Assembly (NCBI GenBank): GCA_964247055.1
Contig: OZ176053.1
Coordinates: forward strand, 7,688,001-7,752,000
Origin: Paragordius varius
Lineage: Eukaryota; Nematomorpha
Length of the DNA: 64,000 bases
Reading direction: 5' to 3'
The stretch's first letter is position 1. Every line of letters starts with the position of its first letter. Of the stretch, positions 1-12,100 are shown piece after piece. A program made the translations under genes and the position numbers. Below the pieces are notes generated by a model. The model was not told where the DNA came from. It made no database searches and saw nothing but the letters and a program-made list of their open reading frames with translations.

Positions 1-201
1 TATATCCCCTTTACAGTCTAAAAACCTTTTCCATCCAATCATAAATGAGTGTCATCACTAACAATCCAATTGTAAAAAAATCGTTTCGATTTACATGAAA
101 TATCATTACGATTGACTAGGAAAAATGGGTTTTTAGACCGGAAAAGGGAGTGTACATATATCATATTATATGTGAGGATGGAAGAAAATAAAATTAGGTA
201 T

Positions 202-1052
202 TTATTGAATTTTGGTATCTTTGCTTTCGCTATCGAGCACGACTGATTTGTGATGCGCATCCTCGGGATTAAGAATAAAGGCCCGACCTTCCCTCTGGGC
301 TTCCCTAATGGGATCATGGGAAACGTGATCCACCTTGTATACTTTGTAGGCATGATAAAATGCCAAAGCTGATATACTTCCTACCGCAATCGTTTGTACT
401 AAAACCTGTGTCGTGCACGGAAAAAAAATAAATTGCGTTGCAGTGCTTCAATTTTTACATTAAACATGCAAAAAATTTGATAGGAAAGCTTTTAAATTTA
501 GTAAATATTTATATTCTCATGCAATTTATTATAAACATATGAAGTGCAGATATATAAAACAAGAAAAAATATAGATGTGAAGAAACAAATTCAAAATTGT
601 AAAAAGGATATATACCCGAAGTTGGACAAAGTAGGAAGAAGCCGATACAGTTTTGGGCATTTGTTTAAATTTATATATTCCGAAAGCAGTAACTCCAAAC
701 AGTCCGGCGATACCTTAAAAATATATATAACGATTAAACCTAATCCTACGATAGGGGCTTCACCAAATTTTCTTCGGGTTCTCTCAAAAGGTGATTCACT
801 TCTATAACGATAATCATCTAAAGCAGGATGGGATGGTATATCCCCCAACCGATATTTCGGATAAATTGTTGGATGAGAGGGTGGTTTGTGAATTTGATAA
901 CCTAACGGTTTGCTTTCCTCCTCCGGCGTACGTGGTTCAGTCATATATTGAGGTTTAATACCATGATCATGCTTTATAGGTTCATCATTAATCCCAACAA
1001 GAGGTTCATTATCTTTTGGATTGATTCCAGTAAATGATTTTCGACCGCTCAT
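202..1052 (-). CDS. HIG1-domain inner mitochondrial membrane protein (HIGD/Rcf1 family), 3 exons, 204 aa
   Basis: Exons, in coding order, are 740-1052, 616-713 and 202-405 (615 nt). Intron 1 (714-739) is only 26 nt; intron 2 is 210 nt. HIG1 proteins help assemble or stabilise cytochrome c oxidase and respiratory supercomplexes in the inner mitochondrial membrane. The domain lies at about residues 90-160. It starts with an amphipathic stretch (SPFERTRRKFGEAPIVGLG), then membrane segment 1 (GIAGLFGVTAFGIYKFK) across the first junction, then the family motif around YFVQLRVLVQ, then membrane segment 2 (TIAVGSISALAFYHAYKV). The roughly 90-residue Pro-rich N-terminal extension is longer than in typical animal HIGD proteins. 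A charged tail follows segment 2. The start is the first ATG of the open frame and faces YARS2 only 30 bp away. Reading straight through intron 1 puts the frame out and loses the membrane segment, so the 26-nt intron is well supported. The exact subfamily (HIGD1 or HIGD2) is not resolved. Confidence 0.88.
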
Positions 1053-1082
1053 GTTAAGATTTTACCATATGGAAAACCTTTT
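1053..1082. promoter_or_regulatory. Minimal bidirectional promoter / shared 5' region between HIG1 and YARS2
   Basis: Thirty bases separate the two divergent start codons. An ATG at 1069 lies inside the gap but stops after nine codons, so 1083 is taken for YARS2. Core promoter elements and both 5' UTRs must overlap the coding regions or be extremely short. No splice acceptor is obvious in front of either ATG. Confidence 0.55.
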
Positions 1083-3517
1083 ATGCATATATTTTTAAAT
1101 TTGTATCACATTGGAGCTAGAGTATTTAAATTTAAGTTATCAACTATCAGCACTGTTATACAAGAATTGTCTGAAAGACAATTAATTAAACAAATACTAC
1201 CCCCATTAGAGTAATTATTTAATAATTTAAGTTATTCCAATATATTAGAAAAAAGCGATGCTCAAGTATATACAGGCATAGATCCGACGGCTGATAGTTT
1301 ACATGTAGGGCATCTTTTGATATTGTGCAATCTTTTTCGGTGGTGTATGCTAGGATCAAAGGCTATTATAGTGGTTTATCCTTATTTTATTTTAGTTAGG
1401 TGGTTCCACTGCTAAAGTCGGTGACCCTACTGGACAAATCACCTCTCGAGTTGCTTTGAATAATAATATAATAACTCACAATGTAAACAATCTAAGAAAA
1501 CAAATTATGTATATTGTCAAAAATTTTGATACGCTTGATCATAACAAATTACGGTACTGTATATGAAATTAGTTTAGAATTCTTAATAATGAGGATTGGT
1601 ACAATGAAATGCATTTGTTAGAATATGTATCAGAGGTTTCCCCTCATTTTCAATTGGGTACAATGCTAAGAAAAGATTCGTATAAAATATAAATATTTAT
1701 CCATAGTGTAAGATCTAGGCTCAAAAATGATCACAACCCAAACTCTAGTATGACTTTGAAAGAATTTTTGTATCAAACATTCCAGGCTTATGATTGGTAC
1801 CATTTATACAAGACGTACAATTGTTGTATTCAAGTATTTTTTATTAAACATAAGATAGGTGGTTCTGATCAAATGGGAAACATGGAGGCCGGCTACGAAT
1901 TTATAAAAAAGAAAACTGGCAACATAGTTCATTGTTTGACATTTAATTTTTTTTTAATTATTATTTTTTAATAATATATCATTTTTTGAATATTTTGATT
2001 AAATACTATTCATATTTGTAATTTAATTTCTTTTTTAGGCCTAACATATCCATTGTTACTGACCCAAAAGGGTGAAAAAATATCAAAATCTAATAAAAAT
2101 AATGTGATTTGGTTAAATCCTGAATATACATCGCCTTTTCATTTTTACCAGGTATGTATTATTGAATAAGCCTTATAACTTGTTATTTATTGCATGATAT
2201 GATTAATTCATTATTGAAAATTTTAGTATTTTGTTAGATTGATGGACAGGGATTTGGAATTATATCTCAAATATTTTACATTTATGCCTTTGTCGGATAT
2301 CGAAACCATCATCAACGAACATCAAGTTATTATAATTTCGCTTTTAGTTGTCATTTTACAAAATTAAATAAAAATATTTTTTAAAATATAACAATAGAGG
2401 TATCCAGAAAAACGGGCAGGACAAATTAATTTAGCCAATCAACTTACAAAACTCATCCATGGAACTGCCGCGTTGACAGATTGCCAATCCATTTCAAACT
2501 TATTATATGACAAAAATTTTGATTTCAATTCTCTTGATTCTAGCATTATAGGTGTTTTGATCAACACACTAGGTGTTGACTTGGAAATAATTGTTAATAC
2601 AAACAATGTCCCTAAAACCATAAATAATGATTGTATAAGCATTGTACGACCACACGTTATTTATTTAGACAACATTGAATATAAACACCTTACATATCAA
2701 CATTTATTTAAATGGCTTGTCCAATCTTCGATCATCTCGAATGAAAGTATGTTTTACCCATATTTAATAATACATAACCTTATAAGGGATTGGAAATGTT
2801 ACCATTATCAGTTACTAATACTTTTGTCCATGGTTTTAGTTATTTTTATAAGACAATTTCCGAGGCCAAATAGTTTCGCCATGGTTTCTGCCAAAAAAAT
2901 GGTTCAATATAGTTTTATGATGTGGTTAGGTTCTGATTTTGGGTCTATTTTTTTTATTTTGAAAATATCATAGTTAACTTCGTCTGTATTAATAAGCAAA
3001 GATTTAAACATTATCTGGGTGATTTTATTTTAAAGCAAAACTTATTTCTAATAAAATAATAAATCGGGTTTACGTTTTATTCAAAATTACCAATATATTC
3101 AACCGTGGTCCGATCTTAAAATAGTTTCGATACCTTTAAGATTTTTTGTTTAAAGACGGTTCTAATTTTAAAAAATATATTCCGGTTTCTAGTGCCTGCC
3201 TTTTTCCACATTTATTTCCTAAGACTGAACTTTACTATATTTATCTTTTATTTAAGGTGAAATAATACAGCTAATGCACCAAAATGCACTACGTATCAAT
3301 GATTGTATGTTTAAAGTTAATCTACAACAATTAACTGATACTTTACCGTTAAACCTACTGATAAAAGAGTTTCAAGTCAGCCAAAAAACTGAAAATGGTG
3401 AATCATTCACTGGAATAACCTTGCTTAAAATTGGTATGTTGAAAAAATTTAATTATTTTAGGTCGTAGAAATTACCATATAATTAAATGGAAAATTTATG
3501 ATAATCTTGATATGTAA
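1083..3517 (+). CDS. Y​ARS2: Mitochondrial tyrosyl-tRNA synthetase, 11 exons, 508 aa
   Basis: Attaches tyrosine to mitochondrial tRNA-Tyr in the matrix. Exons: 1083-1210, 1232-1370, 1396-1553, 1578-1679, 1707-1833, 1855-1933, 2039-2151, 2227-2325, 2398-2746, 3257-3433, 3462-3517 (1527 nt, all phases match). Introns are 21, 25, 24, 27, 21, 105, 75, 72, 510 and 28 nt, so six of ten are ultra-short. Class I signatures are clear: HVGH at residues 67-70 in YTGIDPTADSLHVGH, and KISKS at residues 258-262. Tyrosine-pocket motifs LGGSTAKVGDPTGQ and IGGSDQMGNMEAGYEF are intact. The C-terminal S4-like RNA-binding domain ends LLKIGRRNYHIIKW, close to human YARS2. The N-terminal 40 residues, rich in basic and hydrophobic residues, suit a mitochondrial targeting peptide. 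Length is close to the human protein (477 aa). The gene converges on IFT88 with 118 bp between stop codons. Confidence 0.95.
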
Positions 3518-3635
3518 ATCATTAAAACATGATATAATAAATACGGTGCATTTATTTTTATTCACGCCATATTTATGGATATATTGTATTTATATAAATA
3601 TGTTTTTTTACATAATTTATGAATGGCAAGCTATA

Positions 3636-6600
3636 TTAGCTTCCTAAATCAATTTCTTTTAATTTTTCTTCATATATATGCGCATTATCTGGATCAATTT
3701 CTCTAGCCAACTTTGCCAATTCCGTTAAACCTAAAATCGTGTATAATTTAAGGTTTATATTTTAATTTTGTTGTAAATGTTTTTATAAAAATTACAAGTT
3801 AAATTTCGAGGAAATTTATTATGTGCTTCTTGAAGGACATCATAGGCCTGTATTAAATCATCCAAGTTAATGAGTGTTTGTGATAATGTTATATCCCATT
3901 TAACATTTTCAGGGCTAAATAAATATAATAAAAATTTATATATGTAGTTCGTATAATAAAAATATTAACCAATTTATAATACAGACAAACATACTCTAAA
4001 AGTTTTCCATGTTCCAAATACTTGATTGCATCTTTAAGGGAAACGCTTATATCTTCATCGCTTCTCTTGATGTAATAAAATGCCAGTTTATGAATCAAGT
4101 AAATATTATTAGGGTCTAATTCATAACCTTGCTTATAACATGCTAAAGCCTTTTTTGAATACGATTCCTCATCTTGTGGAATGATCATGATCCTTTTTTT
4201 ATCGGCATTCTCTTTAAGGTCCAACCTTTCGTAAATGATTCCCATGTTAATTAACACGGGGATAGAATATGGGTTAAGGTCCAAACATTTTTGAAAGCTA
4301 AATATAGTATTAAACATATATAATTTATACTATTTCAAAGACGATTTAAGCGATGACACATCAGGGTCTTGAGATAATTTTAGGTTACATGAAGCTATTT
4401 TTTCGAAGGTTTGTGGCTTTAAAGCACTGAATTCTTCCGTTTTTTCTAACGATTGTTCAGCAGATGGCTCATTAAACACCATTTCTAATTCCAAATAAGT
4501 TTGTAATGCGTCATCAAACTTCGCTAAGCATTCAAACGTTAATCCCAAGTTATATAAACCTATCACCTTGTTATCGTGTGTCGGCTCTATCAAAACGCTT
4601 TTAAAATATTTGATTGCTGTTTCATATTCTCCTTGTTTCATTTTGACAATTCCCATATTAATATCAAACTCTTGGGTGCTTTTCTCATGATCGATAAAAT
4701 ATTGTTTGATGCTTTGCAATTGTGATTCAGCATTCTCCAAATTATTTGACTGTTTTTTTATAGACATAAATTTATAATTTACTTTTGAATACAGGTAGGA
4801 TATGTTTAAAGCACATTTTTTAGCTATATCGAAATGGTAAGTATCCTTAACTTGCGATTCCATCGTTTTTTGTAACATTTTATCGTATATGGTTATAGCC
4901 TAATTTTTAGCATCCATAGCAATACTTGATCAAATCGTTCTTTTTCTACCAGCCAGGCGGCTACTAACATTTCCATACCGGGTAAGGGAGTTTTTTGCAA
5001 TATAATTTGTTCAAAACACCTATAACATTTATAATTTAAGTTACAAACTAGGATCCGTTAACATTAAGATATTTATGAGTATTTTTATTTTTTAAATATT
5101 GACCACCGAAAAAACACAACTGCAAAAAATAATCTCTCCCTTATATACCATTTAAAATTTAAATTCACCCTTGAACAATTCAAATTCACCCTCGAACAAT
5201 TCAAATTCACCCTCAAATAAAATATATGTTTTTTAATATTAAAAATTACCAATATTTTTATATATTTTAAAAAATAAAAATTTTGTATTAAATTAAAATA
5301 ATACTGAAAAAATAATAAAACTATAACATAAACATATATTTCATATTAATAATGAGTTATATTAGTTCGAAAATACATAATTTATTTTTAGGGTGAATTT
5401 GAATTGTTCAAAGGTGAATTTGAATTGTTCAAGGGTGAATTTGAACTGTAAATGGTATATATATATTTATGCTTTTTAAAAAGTCCAATTAACTAAAACC
5501 TATCTATAATGGTTTGCAAAATATCAAATAATTATCTTAAACTCTAATTACCAATCGAATCCATCAGCAACATCTTCTGTAATAGCGTAAGCAATCAAAT
5601 TTACAAGGTCTAAAATGGAGTTTGATAGCTCAGACACGGTTAAAGTGGTTAATTCTATAAAATCTTTTTTCAGTGATTCGCTAACATCATTGTTTGATTT
5701 AGTGTTTGTTTCCATACATTTGCAACATTTAGCAACAATTACATTGATAAGAATTGAGCCGTATATGTTTTGCTTGAGAATACTAATTTTTTCCGCCGTA
5801 CCTAATAAAAAAATAATTATCAATAGAACAAATAGCAGATGAGCATTTAGTTTAATCGAAACATTTTATAGTTTTTGATATTAGATTTTCATATTTTCAC
5901 GATTCGTTTAGTGGCCTTGGAATTAAATTATAATTAATATTTCTGTTTTAGGCGAAACTTGGAATAACTCATCAAACTATATCTATTCATTTAATTCGAC
6001 CTTATTGCTTCTTATTCGTTTGCGAAAAATACTCTTTAAAGCCATTTTGGGCGGTTTTCCACTCTAAGTAAAAAATACCCCGATATTGCGCAAACGGGTG
6101 GAATATTAGGTAACTTCACTTTCTGAAAAACTGATTTAAAACTTTTTTACGAATAAATTTGGAGGTAAATAAAAGCGTTTAATAAATATTCTGCAAATAT
6201 TTTTTAATGAATCAAGATACTCCTTACAGTTTTTGGATTTGCCTCAAAGCTAACATTTTATAGTTAATTTCTAAATTTAAATTTTAAATATTGATAATTA
6301 AATTTTCAAACAAATTTATTTCTAGGTAATTCAAGTTCTTATTCTCATTCATAATCTTCCATATTAAATTGACAAATACCCAAAAAATAATGCACAGAAA
6401 ATAAATGATAAATAATGTGCTAAGTGGCCAAACTACTGCCCGTAGAGCTGTGTGGGATGATAAAAACCCTTTTTTATTTTTTTGTTTAAATATGAGTTTT
6501 TTTTATTAGGGAGAGGGGAATTAAAAAGATTTTTTAACAGTTTACTGGCAAAATTAAATTTTATAATTACCATTTTTTACAACTGGTGCTAAAATTTGTT

Positions 6601-7370
6601 TGATATGCTCAAAGGATTCGATAGCTTCGTCATATTTTTTGTTTTTTAGCATTATTCTACCGATGCTTGCCATAATTTTGCACCTAACATATATGAAATA
6701 TAAAAACCTCAAAGTTTCATAATCTTCTGGGGTTTGATCTAATGCCATTCTATAAAACTTTAACGCTTTTTCCAAACTTCCCACCTGTTCATACAAATCC
6801 CCGATATGTTTTTTAATACGAACTATTAAGACATTTATATACGAAAAAATCAAAATGAAATAATTGTTTATGATCAATAATATAATACATACAATTATTT
6901 TTGAATTTAAACAATAGTCTGTAATACTGAATGGCTTCTTCGTACATTTTTAAATATTCATAAGCCAGAGCAATATTCATAATAATCTATTTGCAAATAA
7001 TTATAAAAAAGATGTTACCTTAAATTCAAGAGTTTCCTTAATTTGTGCATTCCAAAACATAGTAAACCCAGACTTTTTATATACCTTTCTGTATTCATCC
7101 ATTTTCCTGGACGCTTCTAGCAATTCCGATTTATTTATCAATAATTCATAGGCATCTTTAATATCCAAAGCCTCTTGTAAAATCTAAAATCTTTTAGGAT
7201 TTAAAACCTCTTTGGAAACATTGATGTGAATAGTTTCATAAATCCGAATAATATTTTCTTGTAACTCCAGCACAGAAACATGGAAATAGCTAATTTTGTT
7301 AATAGCTTTACTCAATTTCTTTTAAAATTTTTGATTTTTCCTTGGTTAAATTTTTTGATTCTTTCGTCAT
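3636..7370 (-). CDS. IFT88: Intraflagellar transport protein 88 (TPR protein of IFT-B), 12 exons, 685 aa
   Basis: IFT88 is a core subunit of the IFT-B complex that carries cargo along cilia. Exons in coding order: 7312-7370, 7208-7289, 7019-7183, 6893-6986, 6708-6822, 6571-6683, 5552-5801, 4926-5019, 4331-4899, 3995-4297, 3796-3914, 3636-3730 (2058 nt). Introns: 22, 24, 32, 70, 24, 769, 532, 26, 33, 80, 65 nt. Diagnostic blocks match human IFT88: KFYRMALDQ followed by RCKIMASIGRIML; ADGFDWCFEQI (human AGYDWCVEVV); VIGLYNLGLTFECLAKFDDAL (first residues of the matching TPR); VKWDITLSQ. TPR helices run almost throughout. Relative to the roughly 830-residue vertebrate protein it lacks most of the N-terminal 150 residues and the charged C-terminal tail. 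The start at 7370 is the first in-frame ATG; an additional upstream exon cannot be excluded. Divergence is high but the order of blocks is conserved. Confidence 0.87.
5144..5459. mobile_element. MITE with TATACCATTT termini, copy 1, in IFT88 intron 7
   Basis: About 316 bp. The two ends are inverted: ATACCATTTAAAATTTAAAT at the left and the complement of it before AAATGGTAT at the right. Subterminal motifs based on TTCAAATTCACCCT are repeated three times at each end in opposite orientation. The centre is plain AT-rich DNA. Flanks are consistent with a TA target duplication. A second copy lies at 43963-44250. No coding capacity. Confidence 0.75.
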
Positions 7371-7779
7371 GTTACAACAATAAAGCAAAATATTATATAT
7401 TTTAATCCCATAAATAAAAAAATTATTGATTTTCTGACAGGTAAAAATTGGTCCCTTTTCTGTATTCGTTTATTATATGAGAGAAACATAAAATAATCTA
7501 TATTATTAATTTTATTTTTAACATAATCCAACATCATTTTTATATATTTTCTAATATTTGGAAAATTTATTATAATAATTATTGTGTTTTGATAATACAA
7601 TAAATTCGATTATTTGGTTATGCGTTATTTGCCAATATTATTTATCAGCTATATTTAGATATTACATTAAAATATTTCCATAAAAAATGATGTTTTTAAA
7701 CTTTCATAACTCATTAAACGTCAAGGATTCTTGCATTGATAGAGTGTTATAAAAAATAATGGTTTTAAATTCTTTATAC

Positions 7780-8168
7780 CAGTCGTACTCAAACCGGGCC
7801 CCAAGAGTTTCTTATGGCACTGAGTTATATATTTATTCTTCAAATGTACTTATTTAGATTTGAATATACAGTATGAGTAAGTATACAATGCTAGAAAGTT
7901 ATAATTATTGCCAAATAGCATATATAACAAAGGACAGTATTATTGGCTTATAGTTATGTTTTTCACTTTTTACTATTATTAACCAACAATAATTATCTTT
8001 GCTGCATATGCTATTTGGCAATAATTAATAACTTTCTAACAATGTCTTACTCATATGTGTGTAAATGTGACAAACAACCATAGTATTTATCGATATTATA
8101 TGGAGCACGACTCTTAAGACAAGAAAAATATTTTTTTACCCTTCAAAATTTTTTGGTAAGTACCACTA
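7780..8168. mobile_element. Non-autonomous hAT element (389 bp), same family as the 20.2-24.2 kb hAT
   Basis: Left end CAGTCGTACTCAAACC and right end GGTAAGTACCACTA are imperfect inverted repeats. The right end resembles that of the large hAT near 24178 (shared AAATTTTTTGG before GTACCACTA). Flanking 8-mers CTTTATAC and CTATATAC match at 7 of 8 positions, as expected for a hAT target-site duplication. It lies between IFT88 and ANKFY1 and contains a palindromic MITE. Confidence 0.65.
7872..8055. mobile_element. Palindromic MITE nested in the 7.8-kb hAT element
   Basis: About 184 bp. The left arm starts TATGAGTAAG and the right arm ends CTTACTCATA. The arms continue through CTAGAAAGTTATAATTATTG and its complement for roughly 70 nt on each side, separated by a short AT-rich loop. 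This would fold into a long hairpin. There is no open reading frame. Confidence 0.7.
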
Positions 8169-9122
8169 CTATATACCATATGCACAATGTACACATTCAA
8201 AACTACCTAATTTTCATTCTAATTCAAATATAATACAAACAAATTTTTTAAAAAAATGAAATACTTTAAAAAATTAAATACATGTGATTTAAATAACGAA
8301 ACAAATCAATATTTGTGTAAGATTTAAAGCGGAATCCAAACTTGATGGCCAGGAACTCATCCGCATTGATTTTAAATCAGGATTGATATTGATTAAAAAG
8401 CAATTGTCTTGTTCTACCAACATTCAGTTAGGTGCTTGAAAATAACAGGAAAATGCTTAATAATGGATAATTCGATTGGTGATTAATTGAGTTATCTTAT
8501 TCAGACACTCAAACGGGATCTGGCAAATCGAGAGAATCGCGTGACGACAGATTGAAAAATGTATTACAACGACATAAAACGGATTTCAAATTAGGTCGGG
8601 ATAAACTAAACTTTCGGTTTTATCGGTAAATTAAGAATAGAGAGTTTAAGTTAGTGGTATCCGGCCCATTAATAAAGAGGGCCTAGATTGCATCCTTTCC
8701 GAAGCTCTTCAGTCTGTCATTTTGGTAATATAGTGTAAATCTATACTTTGTATGTGCTTAAATAACTAAGTGTCTTGTAAAACTTTCGCCATTTTATATC
8801 ATTATAACACTAGGATTGAATAAATAACCTTTCGATTCAAAATTTAAATCATACGTCGTATTTGGTTTCAATTAAAGATTTAATTGATATAGATAGTAGT
8901 TCAATATAAATTTAACCATCCTACTCGAATGAATTTAGGGCCAAGTCAATATTTGCGGAACAGGTGACAATATATAATATGTATATATATATTATCTCGC
9001 AAGCCTTCTCATGCGGTTATTTAAACTACAAATTTATATTCAATTGATTCTTTAAAAAAGGGATACTATAATTTATTTTAGAATAAAGTGTCATTTTGTA
9101 TAAGTAATTCATTTAATTTAAT
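8169..9122. other. Intergenic spacer between the small hAT and the ANKFY1 stop; nothing recognised
   Basis: AT-rich and without a conserved reading frame. It probably holds the ANKFY1 3' UTR next to 9123. I saw no repeats or structural RNA signal here. Confidence 0.4.
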
Positions 9123-12100
9123 TCATTCTTTCGCTAGCACATCATAACAAACTGAACAGACGCGGACAGGTTTCGGCAAATTAAATTTGGGTATTGGAAC
9201 CATTTTATCTGAGCATTTTGTGCAAAGCACCCGTCCACAATGCCGACTAAATATATATATAGAATTAATTGCAACTATTAATTGACCCAATTTTATCTTA
9301 CTGCATAAAAGATATGTAAAAATAAAAATTTTCATAGTTTAAAATAAATAATAACACCAATATATCATTAAATTATTAATACGCGATTCAGTAGATATTT
9401 AAACAAATGATGTTTTATGTTTGAAATTATATTTAATCGCTATCATATTACATAATGTTTGCTTATATCCTAAAAAATACCAGTGATGTTTTCTCATGGT
9501 AATACCAAATTTTGTGTTACACTCATTGCAGAAATCTGAATCTGTCCATGTTGGTTCTTCAGTTAGCATATCTTTGTTATACACAAAAAAAGATCAAAAA
9601 TTTATTATGGAATAAAAAATTAATAATATGTACCAAGTAATTTGAATAGTAATTGGTGAGAAGCAACTGGAGCTTTAAATATACAGATGCCTTCATTATT
9701 AACATTCCCCAAGGAGGAACCGGCTTTAACCAAAGCACGACAAAGATTACCACGCCCGTTTAGATATGCATGAAGTAAAGCTATAAAAAATTGTCGATTA
9801 GATTTACAAAAAATGAAATTATTATATTAAATTTAAGCTACCTAAAAAGTAAAATTTTATGTTATCATTTAACTATTTTTTATATTTACCAGGTACAATA
9901 TGTAACTTATATATTACCAGTATTTCCATCCTCATCCGGTAAGTTTATAATCAACGGAACCTGATCGGCTCTAAATCGAGTAAAAAGTTCAAACATTGCA
10001 ACTCCATTATCTTTTACATAGATGCCTATGAGTTGTAAAGCATTCCTTCCCCTATATTAAATGATATCACATTAATTATGTTAATTACAAAATGTGTGAT
10101 CAAATATTTCATTTTGTGTTTCCTACTTTGTGTTAATCATTTCGATAGGAAGTTCAGTTTCAGAAAGTATCATTTCAACGCATTCTAAATGTCCGTTCAT
10201 AATTGCCATATGCAAAACTATAATATAAAAATCAAGACTTAAAATTCTGTATAATCGACTTACAATGTTAAAAACAAATTTTTAATATTTCAATAGCAAG
10301 CGTAAAAATTTGTATAAAGTTTGCACTGAAAAATAAAAATTTACTATTGTTTCCATTATTATCCGCGGCAAACAAATCAGCTCCATTCTCCAGAAATATT
10401 CTGGCAATATCGACACGACCATGTGATATTGCCACGTGCAAAGGGGATTGTGAATGAGAATTTTTAGCATTTATGTCGGAACCTGCTAATAACTAAAAGA
10501 AAAATATATTAGTTTTATTAGTTCATTGCTAAAGGATGGTGGGTTATTGGTAACAGAGCCTTAATTTGAAAATTCCAAAATAGGATAAAATAAACAATAT
10601 AATTGATTATTAAGTAGAGAGAGTATGCCATTAGAATAAAACCTAATAACCAGGAGTTTTTTGCAAATTTAACATAATAATATTTTTTTATATTTTAAAA
10701 TTTTTGATAGTGTTGAGCATATTTACATATATGTAAAATGCAAATTAAAACCGAGGTGTGTAATAAAACAGTTTTGTTAAACAAAAGAATATAAAATTAT
10801 TTTATTTATATACCATATCTGTAAAAACACACAATATTTTTTGTTAAACTGATAAGCTGAATTAATACGTTTGTTATAACGTAAGTTCTACAAAAGTTTG
10901 TGTATTACATTTTCTCAAATCTGTGAAAAATTTATACTTGTTTATACATTATATATATATATATATATATATAGTTACCAAATTCCTAACAATTATTTCG
11001 GTGGCGTATTGTGCTGCAATGTGTAATGGTGTATTTTGCAAGTTATCTTGAACCCGTGAATTGACATTGGCTTTGATTGCAAGTAAAAACAAAACATTCT
11101 CAATATCGCTCATTTTTATGGATGTATGCAAAAAGTTATAACCCTTGTTATCTACCTATATGAATGTTTTTAATACGTAATATAGATAAGCTCTTATTTC
11201 ATTTTCGTAAGGAGTAATTTTACTACAAAGGCTTATAACACTCCCCTGGTCTAATTGTAAATAAAAAGTTTAAAAAAAATAATTACAAAGTAAATACGAA
11301 TTCTATAAGGAAATATGCTACGCACCAAATTCTAATATTAAACATTTTGAACTAGCAAAAATTGGCAAAGTAAACAGTAATTATATTAATTAAATAATTT
11401 TACAAAGTGTGAACTATATCACTCGAAAATGATAATCCTAAATCTTAATAAATGAATCGGATTTAGTCTTTGCTATTTAATTATATATATAAATAATGCG
11501 TTTCTCTCTTACTAATTATATTGTTTTTGTAATGGCAAAATAAATAGTAATTGTATTGGGTTCGTAAATTATTTTAGGGTAATATGTTTTATAAAATCTA
11601 ATAAAATTGGATCCCATATATTTTTCATTGGGACTTGCGAACCCCTTTTATGTACCTGTTCTGCTGCACTCGGTTCCCTGTCAATGATAGATTGAGCAGC
11701 TGTATGATTTTTAAGTACCATGGCGCGTTCAAAGGCCGTTTTTCCTTGTGGTTTATCTTTTATAGTAAGATTTATAAGTGGGTGAGCAAGTAAAGTATAA
11801 ATGATGAAGTCATATTCCTTTTTATTTTCGTGGTGATTTGATTTGTTATTTGTTGGATTTGAATCGGGAATACAAGTCCCATGACTCTCAATAGCTATAT
11901 GTAAAGCAATGCGACCTTTATCATCCTAACAAATACATAAATACAAGTTATTCAATTCAATAATACTAGTTTACGTTATTAAATTTAAAGGAAATGTTAA
12001 AGATATAAAATATTGTTGACATACAGGGAGAGGTGATGAAAAAGAAAAAAACCGATTTTATAATTTTTACATATATTATCATTAAAACAAGCAATCCCTT

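Noticed and set aside
544-807. Plus-strand open frame over HIG1
   Set aside because: It lies antisense to the HIG1 exons and shows no protein similarity.
1069-1098. Upstream ATG as the YARS2 start
   Set aside because: It meets a stop after nine codons; the ATG at 1083 opens the frame that joins exon 2 in phase.
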